The position numbers and the translations under genes are program-made. 50,830 nucleotides of DNA from CAYNRG01 sp047974855. Lineage in GTDB: Bacteria; Bacillota_I; Bacilli_A; Erysipelotrichales; Erysipelotrichaceae. Within the stretch, counting starts at the first letter, position 1. Each line of letters begins with the position of its first letter. Below are positions 17,551 to 26,784 of this stretch, piece after piece. The notes under the pieces are model-generated. The model worked only from the letters and a program-made list of their open reading frames with translations. It was not told where the DNA came from and did not search any database. Location: NCBI GenBank assembly GCA_047974855.1, contig JBKECT010000027.1, positions 1-50,830 of the forward strand, in the 5' to 3' direction.

Positions 17551-17742
17551 ATGTTCTCAAAAATCAAAAGAGTCTTCAAAAAGGAACTGACTGAAGAGGA
17601 ATTAAACGAGAAAATAGCACAGTTAAACATGGAAAAAGAAGATTACAAGGCCATGGTTATAGCGGCGCTAGTTACATTAATGCCAGCAATTGTCTTAATT
17701 GCCTTAATTTTCTATGGAGTTATCTATTTATTATTTATATAA
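17551..17742 (+). CDS. Small single-span membrane protein downstream of oppF
   Basis: A 63-residue protein of unknown function. Residues 1-35 are charged and helical (two acidic-basic stretches, ELTEEELNEKIAQLNMEK), and one membrane helix covers about 38-62 (VIAALVTLMPAIVLIALIFY). Its ATG comes one base after the oppF stop codon, with AAGGA within the end of oppF, so it should be translationally coupled to the transporter. That makes an accessory role at the transporter plausible, but nothing in the sequence shows it. Confidence 0.7.
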   Translation: MFSKIKRVFKKELTEEELNEKIAQLNMEKEDYKAMVIAALVTLMPAIVLIALIFYGVIYLLFI

Positions 17743-17818
17743 AGTTGAAAAGAGTGAGTGCCATGGTTTGGTATTCATCTTTTTTATTAAATTTATCGCA
17801 AAGAAAGGATATAAATTC

Positions 17819-17847
17819 TTGAAAAAGCAATTTAAAAGGAGTATAGT
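17819..17847 (+). promoter_or_regulatory. Promoter of the V-ATPase operon
   Basis: TTGAAA (17819-17824), 17 bases and TATAGT (17842-17847) lie 29 bases before the first V-ATPase gene. The 133-base gap from the opp operon holds nothing else I can recognise. Confidence 0.7.
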
Positions 17848-17875
17848 TAAGAACGTATAGAAAGAAGGCGTTAGA

Positions 17876-18187
17876 ATGAAAATAAGGGATATGAAAGAGT
17901 TGATGGAGTTTGATAAGTCCCTTCGATCTGAAGCGGAAGTTGTTTACCAACGGAAGTACAACCTGAAACAAGAGATAGAAAAAGACAAAGAGCAGATTAG
18001 TAAGAAACTTTGGGATGAAGCTATAAAAGCGGTGAACTTAAAGAAAAAAGAGTTAGATTTAGCAGTTTTAAAAAATAATGAAGAGAGCGAAAAAGAGCTA
18101 AGTGAGAAAAAACGAAATCTTCAAGAAAAATATAATGAAAATAAAAAACAATGGATAGAGCAGATTGTGTCTCAAAGTTGCAAATAG
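17876..18187 (+). CDS. V-type ATPase peripheral-stalk subunit (NtpF/AhaH-like)
   Basis: A 103-residue, fully charged helical protein with no membrane segment, dense in Lys and Glu (KKRNLQEKYNENKKQ). This fits subunit G/H (NtpF), which forms the peripheral stalk coiled coil with subunit E. Sequence in this family is poorly conserved, so the call rests mainly on composition, length and being first in the operon. AAGGCG precedes the start. Confidence 0.75.
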   Translation: MKIRDMKELMEFDKSLRSEAEVVYQRKYNLKQEIEKDKEQISKKLWDEAIKAVNLKKKELDLAVLKNNEESEKELSEKKRNLQEKYNENKKQWIEQIVSQSCK

Positions 18188-18205
18188 GAAAGAAGGCGAT
18201 AGTGA

Positions 18206-19240
18206 ATGGGGGCAGCAAGTGAAGTATTAAGTGCAAAAGCTAAAGCGATGTTTGGACAACGATTACAATCTGAGGATTATCAAGCTATGATGCAAAAGAA
18301 AAGTGTGGCAGAGGTAGCTGCCTATTTGAAACAGGAAACCTATTTTTCTGATGTGTTAGAAGGTATAAATGAACGCGCAGTTCATCGAGGACAGTTGGAA
18401 GCATTGATTCGGATGGATTTGTTTGACCGGTTTTCCAGTTTGATGCGTTATGTTGATAGGGATAGAGTTCCTTTTTATCGATATGGGATAATAGACCAAG
18501 AGATTAGACAATTGCTGGTGTGCATCAGATCACTCTTATCGCAAGATAAATTGTCATTTATTGTTAATGTTCCATCACATTTAAGTAAGCAAAGCACATT
18601 TAAAATAGAGAAACTGACTAAAGTATCAAGCTACGAAGAAATTTTAGAGGTTGTAAAAGGAACAATTTATGAGTCTGTACTACGGCGATATCAAACAGCA
18701 ACATTAGATAACTTTGATTTTAATTCATGTGAAAGTGAATTAAGGAAAGTTTATTTAGAGCTGGTGTTATCGCAGATAGATCAAGGATTTACAGGACAAC
18801 AAAGAAATAAAGTAAAAGATATTTTTTTAAGCAGAGAAGAGTTAATGAACGTTCAAAAAATATATCGGATGAAGAAGTACTTTAACTATGGCCCTGAAAA
18901 AATAAAACGCTTAATTCACTCAGAAAGAGCACATCTTTCTAAAAAAGAGATTAATGATTTAATTGAAACAGTACCGGCAGATGAATTTCTGATCTGGTTG
19001 AAGAAAACAAATTACAGGAAGTATATTGATGATAGTCAGTTCTTGTATATTGAGTATCATATGAAAAAAATTCTATACGTGATGGATAAACAGAAAATGA
19101 GATTTAGCACTAATCCGGATTTAGTTGTGCTTGCTTATATGATGATATCCGAAATGGAAATACAGAATATTGTGGACATTATTGAGGGGGTTCGATATCG
19201 AATTCCGTCTGATAAAATAGCACGATATTTGATTTATTAA
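18206..19240 (+). CDS. ntpC: V-type ATPase subunit C
   Basis: The 344-residue subunit C (the archaeal-type d subunit) links the central rotor shaft to the membrane ring. The N-terminal region shows VLSAKAKAMFGQRLQSEDYQ, and the C-terminal VVLAYMMISEMEIQNIVDII is the family hallmark, a helix followed by a GVRYRIP stretch. Length is normal. In the Enterococcus operon the order is F-I-K-E-C-G-A-B-D; here C precedes I. Confidence 0.9.
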   Translation: MGAASEVLSAKAKAMFGQRLQSEDYQAMMQKKSVAEVAAYLKQETYFSDVLEGINERAVHRGQLEALIRMDLFDRFSSLMRYVDRDRVPFYRYGIIDQEIRQLLVCIRSLLSQDKLSFIVNVPSHLSKQSTFKIEKLTKVSSYEEILEVVKGTIYESVLRRYQTATLDNFDFNSCESELRKVYLELVLSQIDQGFTGQQRNKVKDIFLSREELMNVQKIYRMKKYFNYGPEKIKRLIHSERAHLSKKEINDLIETVPADEFLIWLKKTNYRKYIDDSQFLYIEYHMKKILYVMDKQKMRFSTNPDLVVLAYMMISEMEIQNIVDIIEGVRYRIPSDKIARYLIY

Positions 19241-19254
19241 GAAGGGAGAAAAGA

Positions 19255-21075
19255 ATGGCAATAGTAAAAATGAACTTGGTTCGGATAGCAAGTGATAAGC
19301 AGCATGTTGATGAAATGCTGGAAATAGCGACATCTAAAGTGTTCCATGCAGAAGAAGCAATGGACTTTGTTCAGTATGATTCAGATGAGAAAGTAGTTGA
19401 GTTTAAAAATCCTTATGCAGAGTATGCCATAAGTTTAAAAAATATTGCACATAGTATTGGATTTAATCTTGGATTAGAACAGAATAATTCAAAAGAATAT
19501 ACTCAAGAGGAATGTGAAAATGTTGTTGCGAACATAGAAAAAAGATTTAGCTTTGTAAGTGAGGGAAATGTTGCACTAACCAAAGATGATGAAATTGCAT
19601 TAGATGCACTCCGTGAATTGGATTATAAAAAAATGCATGAGTGTCAATATGTTTACTTCGGAATGGGAAGATTGCCTCAAAATAATGCGAAGAAAATCAA
19701 TTTAGTGGATCACTCAAAATTGATTTATATGACATTGCACGAAAATAATCATTATAAATGGATTTGTTATGCGACATCAAATACTTATTTAAAAGAGGTG
19801 CAAAAATCACTAAGTGCACTCTACGTAGAAGATATAAAAATACCGCAATTAGACAGTAAACGAATTATTGGAGAATGTGGAGATGAAATTAAAAATGTTT
19901 ATCACTTTTGTGAAAGAAAGAGTCAACTGGTAGAAATGTATCGCTACTTGTCGAAAAAGGATGAACAATATTCTATGGTTGGCTTTGTTCCACAAAAACA
20001 GATGAGTGAATTTGAAAGCAGCTTTGATAGTAAAACATATCAAGTAGAGATACTTCCATTTGAAGAATATCCGGATTTAAAACCACCAACACTATTAAAA
20101 AACAGTTGGTTCTTCAGACCATTTGAAATGTTTGTAAATATGTATAGCTTGCCAACTTATGGTGAATTAGATCCGACAATGATTGTTGGATTAACATATT
20201 GTTTCCTTTTTGGACTAATGTTTGGTGATTTAGGACAAGGACTGCTACTTTTCTTAGGTGGTGTTATTCTTGAGGCTAAAACTAAAAATAAGTTAGCTGG
20301 AATTATTGGACGAGTCGGAATCTTTGCGATGTTCTTTGGATTTATATTTGGCTCAGTGTTTGGAAATGAAGAAATACTCATACCAGTTCATCAAGCTTTA
20401 TTTAATACCCCAGACAAACTAATTCATGTTATGGATGCTTCTGTGACTATGAATTTACTTCTAGGTGCTGTGGCGATTGGAGCATTTTTAATTCTGATGT
20501 CGATTGGTCTTAATATTTTCATCAATGTAAAGCGAAAACATTGGGGGGAAGTGTTCTTTAGCCATAATGGAGTTGCTGGATTTATATTTTATAGCTATGT
20601 AGCATTGGCGGCAGGGTTGATGTTGACAGGGTCAAGCATCAACTTATTGCAACCGATTTTGCTTGTAATTTTCGTTTTAGTACCTGTGGTGCTCTTCTTT
20701 ATGAAAGAACCACTGACTCAATTACTAGAAGGAAATGGATTAACACCACATGCAGGGTGGGGGAATTTCATTTTAGAAGCTGTGTTTGAAGTAATTGAAA
20801 TTTTATTAAGTTTTGTAACAAACTCATTGTCATACTTACGGGTTGGAGGATTTATCTTTAGCCATGCAGGGATGATGTTAGTTGTTATGACCCTTGTCGA
20901 AATGACGGGAAGTGCAGGACCTATGGTCTTTATTCTAGGGAATGTCTTCGTTATGGCGCTTGAGGGATTAATTGTAGGGATTCAAACTCTACGTTTAGAA
21001 TATTATGAAATGTTTAGCCGTTACTTTGAGGGAAGCGGAAGAAAATTTGAGTTAATTTCAACAGAAAACAAATAG
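19255..21075 (+). CDS. ntpI: V-type ATPase subunit I (a subunit)
   Basis: The membrane subunit that forms the ion half-channels beside the rotor ring. Residues 1-280 are the cytoplasmic stalk-contact domain. Seven or eight membrane helices follow from GELDPTMIVGLTYCFLFGLM (about residue 302) to the end. The essential channel Arg is seen in NSLSYLRVGGF near residue 530. The segment GLMFGDLGQGLLLFLGG is the usual first-helix signature. At 606 residues it is slightly shorter than the 650-residue norm. Confidence 0.94.
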   Translation: MAIVKMNLVRIASDKQHVDEMLEIATSKVFHAEEAMDFVQYDSDEKVVEFKNPYAEYAISLKNIAHSIGFNLGLEQNNSKEYTQEECENVVANIEKRFSFVSEGNVALTKDDEIALDALRELDYKKMHECQYVYFGMGRLPQNNAKKINLVDHSKLIYMTLHENNHYKWICYATSNTYLKEVQKSLSALYVEDIKIPQLDSKRIIGECGDEIKNVYHFCERKSQLVEMYRYLSKKDEQYSMVGFVPQKQMSEFESSFDSKTYQVEILPFEEYPDLKPPTLLKNSWFFRPFEMFVNMYSLPTYGELDPTMIVGLTYCFLFGLMFGDLGQGLLLFLGGVILEAKTKNKLAGIIGRVGIFAMFFGFIFGSVFGNEEILIPVHQALFNTPDKLIHVMDASVTMNLLLGAVAIGAFLILMSIGLNIFINVKRKHWGEVFFSHNGVAGFIFYSYVALAAGLMLTGSSINLLQPILLVIFVLVPVVLFFMKEPLTQLLEGNGLTPHAGWGNFILEAVFEVIEILLSFVTNSLSYLRVGGFIFSHAGMMLVVMTLVEMTGSAGPMVFILGNVFVMALEGLIVGIQTLRLEYYEMFSRYFEGSGRKFELISTENK

Positions 21076-21087
21076 GAGGAAGAAAAT

Positions 21088-21531
21088 ATGTTATCAATGA
21101 TTGAAATTTTATTGCCACTTGTGGCGGTGGTACTGGTGATTTGCCCATTATTTTTTATTGCAAAAAGAGGAGTGAGTGCTAAAAAAGCAAAATCTTCTTT
21201 GGTTGCACAAGTATCTATTTTTGTAGGAGTCTTTATTTTTGCAATGATTTTCCAATGGAGTAGCTTCTCTGTATTAGCATCAACTGAAAGTGCAGTAAAT
21301 CCTATGACCGGAACAATTGCTCAGGGATTAGGGTTTTTGGCGGCAGCACTTGCAACATCATGTTCTGCAATTGGTGCTGGGATAGCCGTTGCAGCAGCAG
21401 CACCAGCTGCAATCGGTGCAATTTCTGAAAATTCAGAAAACTTTGGTAAAGCGATCATCTTCGTTACACTAGGTGAAGGGGTTGCTATTTACGGGTTGCT
21501 AATTTCTATTTTGATTATTAATAAGTTGTAG
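21088..21531 (+). CDS. ntpK: V-type ATPase rotor-ring subunit K (c subunit)
   Basis: A 147-residue proteolipid with four hydrophobic segments. The C-terminal hairpin is the active one: GLGFLAAALATSCSAIGAG then, on the last helix, FVTLGEGVAIYGLLI with the ion-binding Glu. The N-terminal pair (ILLPLVAVVLVICPLFFIA and SIFVGVFIFAMIFQW) is degenerate and carries no carboxylate, so each subunit offers one ion site. The loop helix lacks the Gln of the GxGQG motif found in many Na+-binding c subunits; that hints at proton use but does not prove it. Confidence 0.93.
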   Translation: MLSMIEILLPLVAVVLVICPLFFIAKRGVSAKKAKSSLVAQVSIFVGVFIFAMIFQWSSFSVLASTESAVNPMTGTIAQGLGFLAAALATSCSAIGAGIAVAAAAPAAIGAISENSENFGKAIIFVTLGEGVAIYGLLISILIINKL

Positions 21532-21539
21532 GATAAATT

Positions 21540-21848
21540 ATGAAAGTCTTTTGCATTAGTGATAACATTGATACGCAAATGGGACTTCGTTTAGCTGGTA
21601 TTGAAGGTGTGGTTGTTCATGAAAGGCAAGAAGTTTTAGATGAGTTGAATCGATGTTTAGAAAACTCGGATATTGGAATTGTTTTAATGACCACGAAAAT
21701 TATAAATACTTGTCCAGAGGTTATTGCTGATTTAAAAATTAGCTTGGCAAAACCACTTTTAGTGGAAATTCCAGACCGTCATGAATCAGCAAAGATTGGT
21801 GAGACAATTGATAAGTATATAAGTGAAGCGATCGGATTGAAATTGTGA
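21540..21848 (+). CDS. ntpG: V-type ATPase subunit F (NtpG)
   Basis: A 102-residue central-shaft subunit of the CheY-like fold. The N terminus reads MKVFCISDNIDTQMGLRLAG, like other archaeal-type F subunits (GD.dtv.GFrLaG), with a middle strand IGIVLMTTKI and LLVEIPD near the end. It lies nine bases after ntpK and ahead of ntpE. Confidence 0.9.
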   Translation: MKVFCISDNIDTQMGLRLAGIEGVVVHERQEVLDELNRCLENSDIGIVLMTTKIINTCPEVIADLKISLAKPLLVEIPDRHESAKIGETIDKYISEAIGLKL

Positions 21849-21858
21849 GGTGATGGAA

Positions 21859-22437
21859 ATGGATGAAAAGAAAGAATTAATACAGTTTTTAGAGGATGAT
21901 ATGAGAGAGCAGTCTGCATTAGTTGTTGATCAAATTGGATATGAAATTAAAGCTATGGAAGAAAAGCAAATTCAACAATTTACAGAAGGACTGAGTAAAG
22001 AAATAGAATCCTATACAGAAAGAGAACTTAATGATTTGAAGAAATCATCAGCTACGCTATCTTCTCAAAATAAATTGAAAATTCAAAGAAATCTTTTGTC
22101 GCAACGTCAGCAACTTGTTTCTGAGCTGTTTTCTGAGGCAGAAAAAGAGATTCAAAAATTCGTGGCAAGTAAAGATTACAATGAATTTTTAAAGAAATAC
22201 CTAACAGAGATTGAAGTTCAGGGTGGAATCTTTTATGTTCGTAAAGAAGATGAAGGAGTACTGAAAACGCTATTGAAAGAAATGAATTTTGATGCAGTAG
22301 TGAAAGAAGTACCATTAAAATTAGGTGGGTTTCGCTATGTTCATGAAAAAAATAGAATTGAAGTGGATAGTACATTAGATAAGAAATTAGAAAATCAAAA
22401 AGAATGGTTTGAAACTCATTCAGGATTGATTGTATAG
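21859..22437 (+). CDS. ntpE: V-type ATPase peripheral-stalk subunit E
   Basis: The 192-residue E subunit has a long charged N-terminal helix (about residues 1-105) that would pair with the first-gene product to form the stalk, and a C-terminal alpha/beta head with the YVRKEDEG and RIEVDSTLD segments typical of NtpE. The ATG at 21859 has GAGGTG six bases upstream; GTG and ATG codons at 21850 and 21853 overlap that site and are less likely. Confidence 0.9.
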   Translation: MDEKKELIQFLEDDMREQSALVVDQIGYEIKAMEEKQIQQFTEGLSKEIESYTERELNDLKKSSATLSSQNKLKIQRNLLSQRQQLVSELFSEAEKEIQKFVASKDYNEFLKKYLTEIEVQGGIFYVRKEDEGVLKTLLKEMNFDAVVKEVPLKLGGFRYVHEKNRIEVDSTLDKKLENQKEWFETHSGLIV

Positions 22438-22452
22438 AAGGGATGATGGAAA

Positions 22453-24204
22453 ATGGCAGAAAATAAAATATATTCCATCAATGGACCTGTTGTTGCCGTT
22501 CGTGGCGCTAAGGATTTTAGTATGCTTGAAATGGTTAGCGTAGGGCATGCTAAATTGTTGGGAGAAGTTATTCGCATTACAGATGATGAAACAACAATTC
22601 AGGTATATGAATCTACAGTTGGATTAAAAGCGAATGATCCAGTTACAAAAAGTGGTTCACTTCTTTGTGCTCACTTAGGTCCTGGAATTTTAAAAAATAT
22701 TTTTGATGGAATTGAAAGGCCATTAAAAGATATCAAATCAAAACAAGGCTCTTTTATTGGTGCTGGATATGCTGGAGAATCGCTTGACAGCAGTAAAAAA
22801 TGGTCTGTTAGCATGGATGTCAAAGTAGGAGATCAAGTCAAAGGTGGAGAAATCTTTGCACGTTGCCCAGAGACGGCACTTGTTGAGCATCGCAGTTTAA
22901 TTCCACCACACATTGCTGGTGAAGTTGTCTATGCAGCACAAAATGGTGACTATACGATTGAGGAAATTTTGGTGAAAGTACAAGACAGACAAGGTAAAAT
23001 TCATGAAGTTCAGCTTGCTCAAAAATGGCCAATTAGAAATCCTCGTCCTTTAGCATCAAGAAAACCGATCTCAATGCCACTTGTCACAGGACAACGTGTC
23101 ATTGATACACTCTTTCCGATTGCAAAAGGTGGAGCAGCTGCCGTTCCTGGTGGTTTTGGTGCTGGAAAAACAATGACGCAACATCAAATAGCAAAATGGT
23201 GTGATGCTGATATTATTGTTTATGTTGGTTGTGGAGAACGTGGGAATGAAATGACTCAAGTTCTAGAAGAGTTTAGTGAGTTGATTGATCCAAAGTCAAA
23301 CAAACCTCTGCTAGATAGAACAGTGTTGATAGCGAATACTTCCAATATGCCTGTTGCAGCGCGTGAAGCAAGCATTTATACAGGGATTACCTTAGCTGAG
23401 TATTACCGAGATATGGGATATCATGTGGCGATTATGGCAGACTCAACATCACGTTGGGCAGAGGCACTTCGTGAAATATCAGGACGTCTTGAAGAAATGC
23501 CAGCAGAAGAAGGGTTTCCGGCATACCTACCATCTAGAATATCAGCATTTTATGAACGTGCAGGATATGTAGAAACACTTAGTGCCAAAGAGGGGTCGGT
23601 TACAATTATTGGTGCTGTTTCACCTCAAGGTGCAGACTTCTCTGAACCTGTAACTCAAAATACAAAGCGATTTGTTCGCTCTTTCTGGGCGTTGGATAAA
23701 TCTTTAGCTTATGCAAGACACTATCCGGCGATTAACTGGAATATGAGTTATAGTGAGTACCAAGACGATTTAGAAGCATGGTATGAAAAAAATGTGTCAA
23801 AAGAATTTAGCCAATTACGTAAAAAAATGGTTCAAATTTTGCATGAAGAAAATCAATTGATGGAAATTGTTAAATTGATTGGATCAGATGTTTTGCCAGA
23901 TGACCAAAAATTAGTTTTAGAAATTGCACGGGTGGTGCGAGTGGGTTATTTGCAACAAAATGCATTTCATCCAGATGATACGTTTGTTCCTTTCGAAAAA
24001 CAATATAAGATGTTAAAGATTATTGCGTATTTGCATGAAGCATGTAAGCCACTAGTTAATAAAAAAATTCCAATTCGCAGCATTGTCGAAACAGGAATTT
24101 TTGAGGAGTTAATTAAAATTAAATATGATGTACCAAATAGTAATTTAGCATTATTAGATCAATACAATGAAAAAATTGATCAAGCCTTAGCGGCTGTAGA
24201 ATAG
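22453..24204 (+). CDS. ntpA: V-type ATPase catalytic subunit A
   Basis: The catalytic nucleotide-binding subunit, 583 residues. The P-loop GGFGAGKT is at residues 233-240, and the catalytic Glu lies in YVGCGERGNEM. The non-homologous region unique to A-type subunits is present at about 110-200, as is SRWAEALREISGRLEEMP. Length is normal. Whether the enzyme makes or uses ATP in the cell cannot be read from the sequence. Confidence 0.97.
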   Translation: MAENKIYSINGPVVAVRGAKDFSMLEMVSVGHAKLLGEVIRITDDETTIQVYESTVGLKANDPVTKSGSLLCAHLGPGILKNIFDGIERPLKDIKSKQGSFIGAGYAGESLDSSKKWSVSMDVKVGDQVKGGEIFARCPETALVEHRSLIPPHIAGEVVYAAQNGDYTIEEILVKVQDRQGKIHEVQLAQKWPIRNPRPLASRKPISMPLVTGQRVIDTLFPIAKGGAAAVPGGFGAGKTMTQHQIAKWCDADIIVYVGCGERGNEMTQVLEEFSELIDPKSNKPLLDRTVLIANTSNMPVAAREASIYTGITLAEYYRDMGYHVAIMADSTSRWAEALREISGRLEEMPAEEGFPAYLPSRISAFYERAGYVETLSAKEGSVTIIGAVSPQGADFSEPVTQNTKRFVRSFWALDKSLAYARHYPAINWNMSYSEYQDDLEAWYEKNVSKEFSQLRKKMVQILHEENQLMEIVKLIGSDVLPDDQKLVLEIARVVRVGYLQQNAFHPDDTFVPFEKQYKMLKIIAYLHEACKPLVNKKIPIRSIVETGIFEELIKIKYDVPNSNLALLDQYNEKIDQALAAVE

Positions 24205-24214
24205 GAGGAGAGAA

Positions 24215-25633
24215 ATGGGAATACAACATTTAGGATTAGATGAAATTAATGGTTCCTTGATTGCTCTTAATCATGTTCAAGGGGTTGCTAATGAAGAAGT
24301 AGTTGAGATTGAGTGCCAAAATGGGGATGTTCGTTTAGGTCGTGTTGTTCAAATTATGGGAGAAAAAGCAGTGATTCAGGTCTTCGAAGGAACTGCAGAA
24401 CTTTCAAAGATTAATACAAAGACACGCTTTTTAGGTCATCCTATGGAAATCGGGGTATCTAGAGAAATATTAGGACGAATTTTTGATGGAGCTGGAGAAC
24501 CAATTGATGGACTTGGTCCTGTATATTCTGAAAAGTCTGCTGATATTAATGGGTTGCCACTTAATCCAGTTGCTCGTCAATATCCAAGAAACTACATCAA
24601 TACAGGAATTTCTAGTATTGATGGATTGAATGCCTTAATTCGTGGACAAAAGCTTCCAATTTTCTCAGGAAGTGGAATGCCACATGATAAATTAGCAGTT
24701 CAAATCGTTAAACAAGCTCAAATTGCAGAATCAGAAGGAAAGAATTTTGGTGTTGTTTTTGGAGCGATGGGAGTTAAAAATGATGTTGCGGATTACTTTA
24801 AGCGATCATTTGAAGAAACTGGAATTATGGAAAAAGTATGTATGTTCATCAACTTATCCAACGATCCGATTATTGAAAGAATATTAACACCACGCTGTGC
24901 ATTAACTGCAGCAGAGTACTTAGCATATGAGTGTGATATGCATATCTTAGTTATTTTAACGGATATGACTTCCTATTGTGAAGCACTTCGTGAGTTCTCT
25001 AGTAGTAAAGGGGAAATACCAGGAAGAAAAGGGTATCCAGGATATCTTTATTCTGAACTTGCATCACTATATGAAAGAGCAGGAATTGTAGAGGGGAAAC
25101 CTGGATCAGTAACACAGATTCCAATTCTAACGATGCCAAATGATGACATCACACATCCGGTTCCAGACTTAACAGGATACATTACCGAGGGACAAATTGT
25201 ATTAGATAGAAATCTTCACCAAAATGGTATTTATCCACCAATTGGATGTTTGAGTTCACTGTCTCGTTTGATGAAAGATGGAATTGGTGAAGGGTATACT
25301 CAAAAAGATCATCAAGATGTAGCAAATCAATTATTTGCATCCTACGCTCATGTACTTGATGTACGATCATTGGCATCAGTTATCGGAGAAGATGAATTAT
25401 CTGATGGTGATAAAAAATTTATTGAATTTGGGAAACGATTTGAAAAAGTATTTGTTGGACAAGGATTTAATGTGCAACGCTCCATCGCCGAAACACTTCG
25501 CTTAGGCTGGGCGCTGTTATCCACGCTACCAAAGATTGCCTTAGATAGACTTGATCCTGAATTGATTGAAAAAAATTATGATGCAGCTTGGGGAATAAGC
25601 TTTATTGAAGGCATTATGCAGGAGCAACAATAA
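24215..25633 (+). CDS. ntpB: V-type ATPase regulatory subunit B
   Basis: The non-catalytic subunit that alternates with A in the head, 472 residues. It contains QKLPIFSGSGMPHDKLA, the degenerate P-loop of B subunits, TDMTSYCEALREFSSSKGEIPGR-type sequence near residue 250, and GYPGYLYSELASLYERAG. The stop codon overlaps the ntpD start by one base. Confidence 0.97.
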   Translation: MGIQHLGLDEINGSLIALNHVQGVANEEVVEIECQNGDVRLGRVVQIMGEKAVIQVFEGTAELSKINTKTRFLGHPMEIGVSREILGRIFDGAGEPIDGLGPVYSEKSADINGLPLNPVARQYPRNYINTGISSIDGLNALIRGQKLPIFSGSGMPHDKLAVQIVKQAQIAESEGKNFGVVFGAMGVKNDVADYFKRSFEETGIMEKVCMFINLSNDPIIERILTPRCALTAAEYLAYECDMHILVILTDMTSYCEALREFSSSKGEIPGRKGYPGYLYSELASLYERAGIVEGKPGSVTQIPILTMPNDDITHPVPDLTGYITEGQIVLDRNLHQNGIYPPIGCLSSLSRLMKDGIGEGYTQKDHQDVANQLFASYAHVLDVRSLASVIGEDELSDGDKKFIEFGKRFEKVFVGQGFNVQRSIAETLRLGWALLSTLPKIALDRLDPELIEKNYDAAWGISFIEGIMQEQQ

Positions 25634-26265
25634 TGGCTGGACAAGTTTTTGCGACAAAGGGAAATTTGATTGCCGCAAAAAAATCACTAACTTTGGCAAA
25701 AATGGGCTACGATTTGATGGATCGTAAACGGAATGTTTTGATTCGCGAGATGATGTTGTTAGTGGATAAAGTAAAAAAAATCCGCTTTGAAATTACAGAT
25801 AGTTATAATGAAGCTTATTACAAGCTTCAACAAGCTAACTTATCAAGTGGTGTCATTACATCAATAGCAGAACAAGTTCCAGTGGAAACGGATATTAAAA
25901 TTGTGTATCGGAGCGTTATGGGAGTTGAAGTACCCAGTATTATTTATGAAGCAAAAGAGCTTGATATTGCATATGGATTTGAAGAGTCTAATTCTCAAGT
26001 AGATGAATCTTATGTTCAATTTCAAAAAGTAAAAGAATTAACAATGGTTCTAGCAGAGATAGATAATAGTGTGTATCGCTTAGCTAATGCTATTAGAAAA
26101 ACGCAAAAAAGAGCGAATGCGCTAAAAAATATTGTTATTCCAGATTTTGAAAATCAAATAAAATTCATTGCAGAAGCACTTGAAGAGAAAGAACGGGAAG
26201 AGTTTTCGCGTTTAAAAGTTATTAAGTCTCAAAAAGAAGAGGCAAGAAAGAACCTTAGGGATTAA
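25633..26265 (+). CDS. ntpD: V-type ATPase central-shaft subunit D
   Basis: The 210-residue rotor shaft. It begins ATKGNLIAAKKSLTLAKMGYDLMDRKR, the conserved N-terminal helix of subunit D, and ends in the long charged helix with IVIPDFENQIKFIAEALEE. It closes the operon; the terminator hairpin begins within its last codons. Confidence 0.95.
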   Translation: MAGQVFATKGNLIAAKKSLTLAKMGYDLMDRKRNVLIREMMLLVDKVKKIRFEITDSYNEAYYKLQQANLSSGVITSIAEQVPVETDIKIVYRSVMGVEVPSIIYEAKELDIAYGFEESNSQVDESYVQFQKVKELTMVLAEIDNSVYRLANAIRKTQKRANALKNIVIPDFENQIKFIAEALEEKEREEFSRLKVIKSQKEEARKNLRD

Positions 26266-26281
26266 GATCTGAGGTTTTTTT
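26251..26281 (+). terminator. Terminator of the V-ATPase operon
   Basis: AACCTTAG (26251-26258) and CTGAGGTT (26269-26276) pair around a 10-base loop, followed by a run of T. It overlaps the end of ntpD. Confidence 0.85.
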
Positions 26282-26317
26282 GTGTTTCTGTTGGTGAATA
26301 AAAAAGAATAAAATGGG

Positions 26318-26344
26318 TTGAAAACACTTAAATTGTGCTATAAT
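26318..26344 (+). promoter_or_regulatory. Promoter of sepF
   Basis: TTGAAA (26318-26323), a short 15-base spacer and TGC-TATAAT (-10 at 26339-26344). The TGN extension probably makes up for the short spacer. Confidence 0.7.
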
Positions 26345-26370
26345 ATTAATGAAAGTAGGAGGTCAATATA

Positions 26371-26781
26371 ATGGGACTTGTTGATAAATTTAAAGAGTTT
26401 GTAGCACCTGTAGATGATGATGAAATGGAAGAAGAGTTAGAATTCACTGAAGAAGAAGCTCGCTCTTTTAGTCAATATGAACAAGCGACGGCTAAAGGGG
26501 TTTCAAAGCAACTTTCAGTTAATACTAAAATGGTTCTTTTTGAACCACGTAGTTTTGAAGAGGCAGAAGAGATTGCACGTCACCTTAAAGAACGTCGCGC
26601 GGCTGTAGTTAACTTGCATCGTCTTCAAAGAGAGTATGCACAAAGAACAATTGATTTCTTAATGGGAACGGTATTTGCATTGGATGGGAAAGTACAAAAA
26701 GTAGGACGCAATGTTGTACTTTGTACGCCACGTACCATTGGTGTTGATGGGGAAATCAGTTTAGAACAAGAAGAATATTAA
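26371..26781 (+). CDS. sepF: Cell division protein SepF
   Basis: SepF binds FtsZ and tethers it to the membrane. The 136-residue protein has the amphipathic N-terminal helix MGLVDKFKEFVAP, an acidic linker, and the C-terminal SepF fold with VLFEPRSFEEAEEIARHLK and IDFLMGTVFALDGKVQKVG. Length is normal. In Bacillus the order is sepF-ylmG-ylmH-divIVA-ileS; here sepF is followed directly by ylmH and ileS. Confidence 0.95.
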   Translation: MGLVDKFKEFVAPVDDDEMEEELEFTEEEARSFSQYEQATAKGVSKQLSVNTKMVLFEPRSFEEAEEIARHLKERRAAVVNLHRLQREYAQRTIDFLMGTVFALDGKVQKVGRNVVLCTPRTIGVDGEISLEQEEY

Positions 26782-26784
26782 TCA

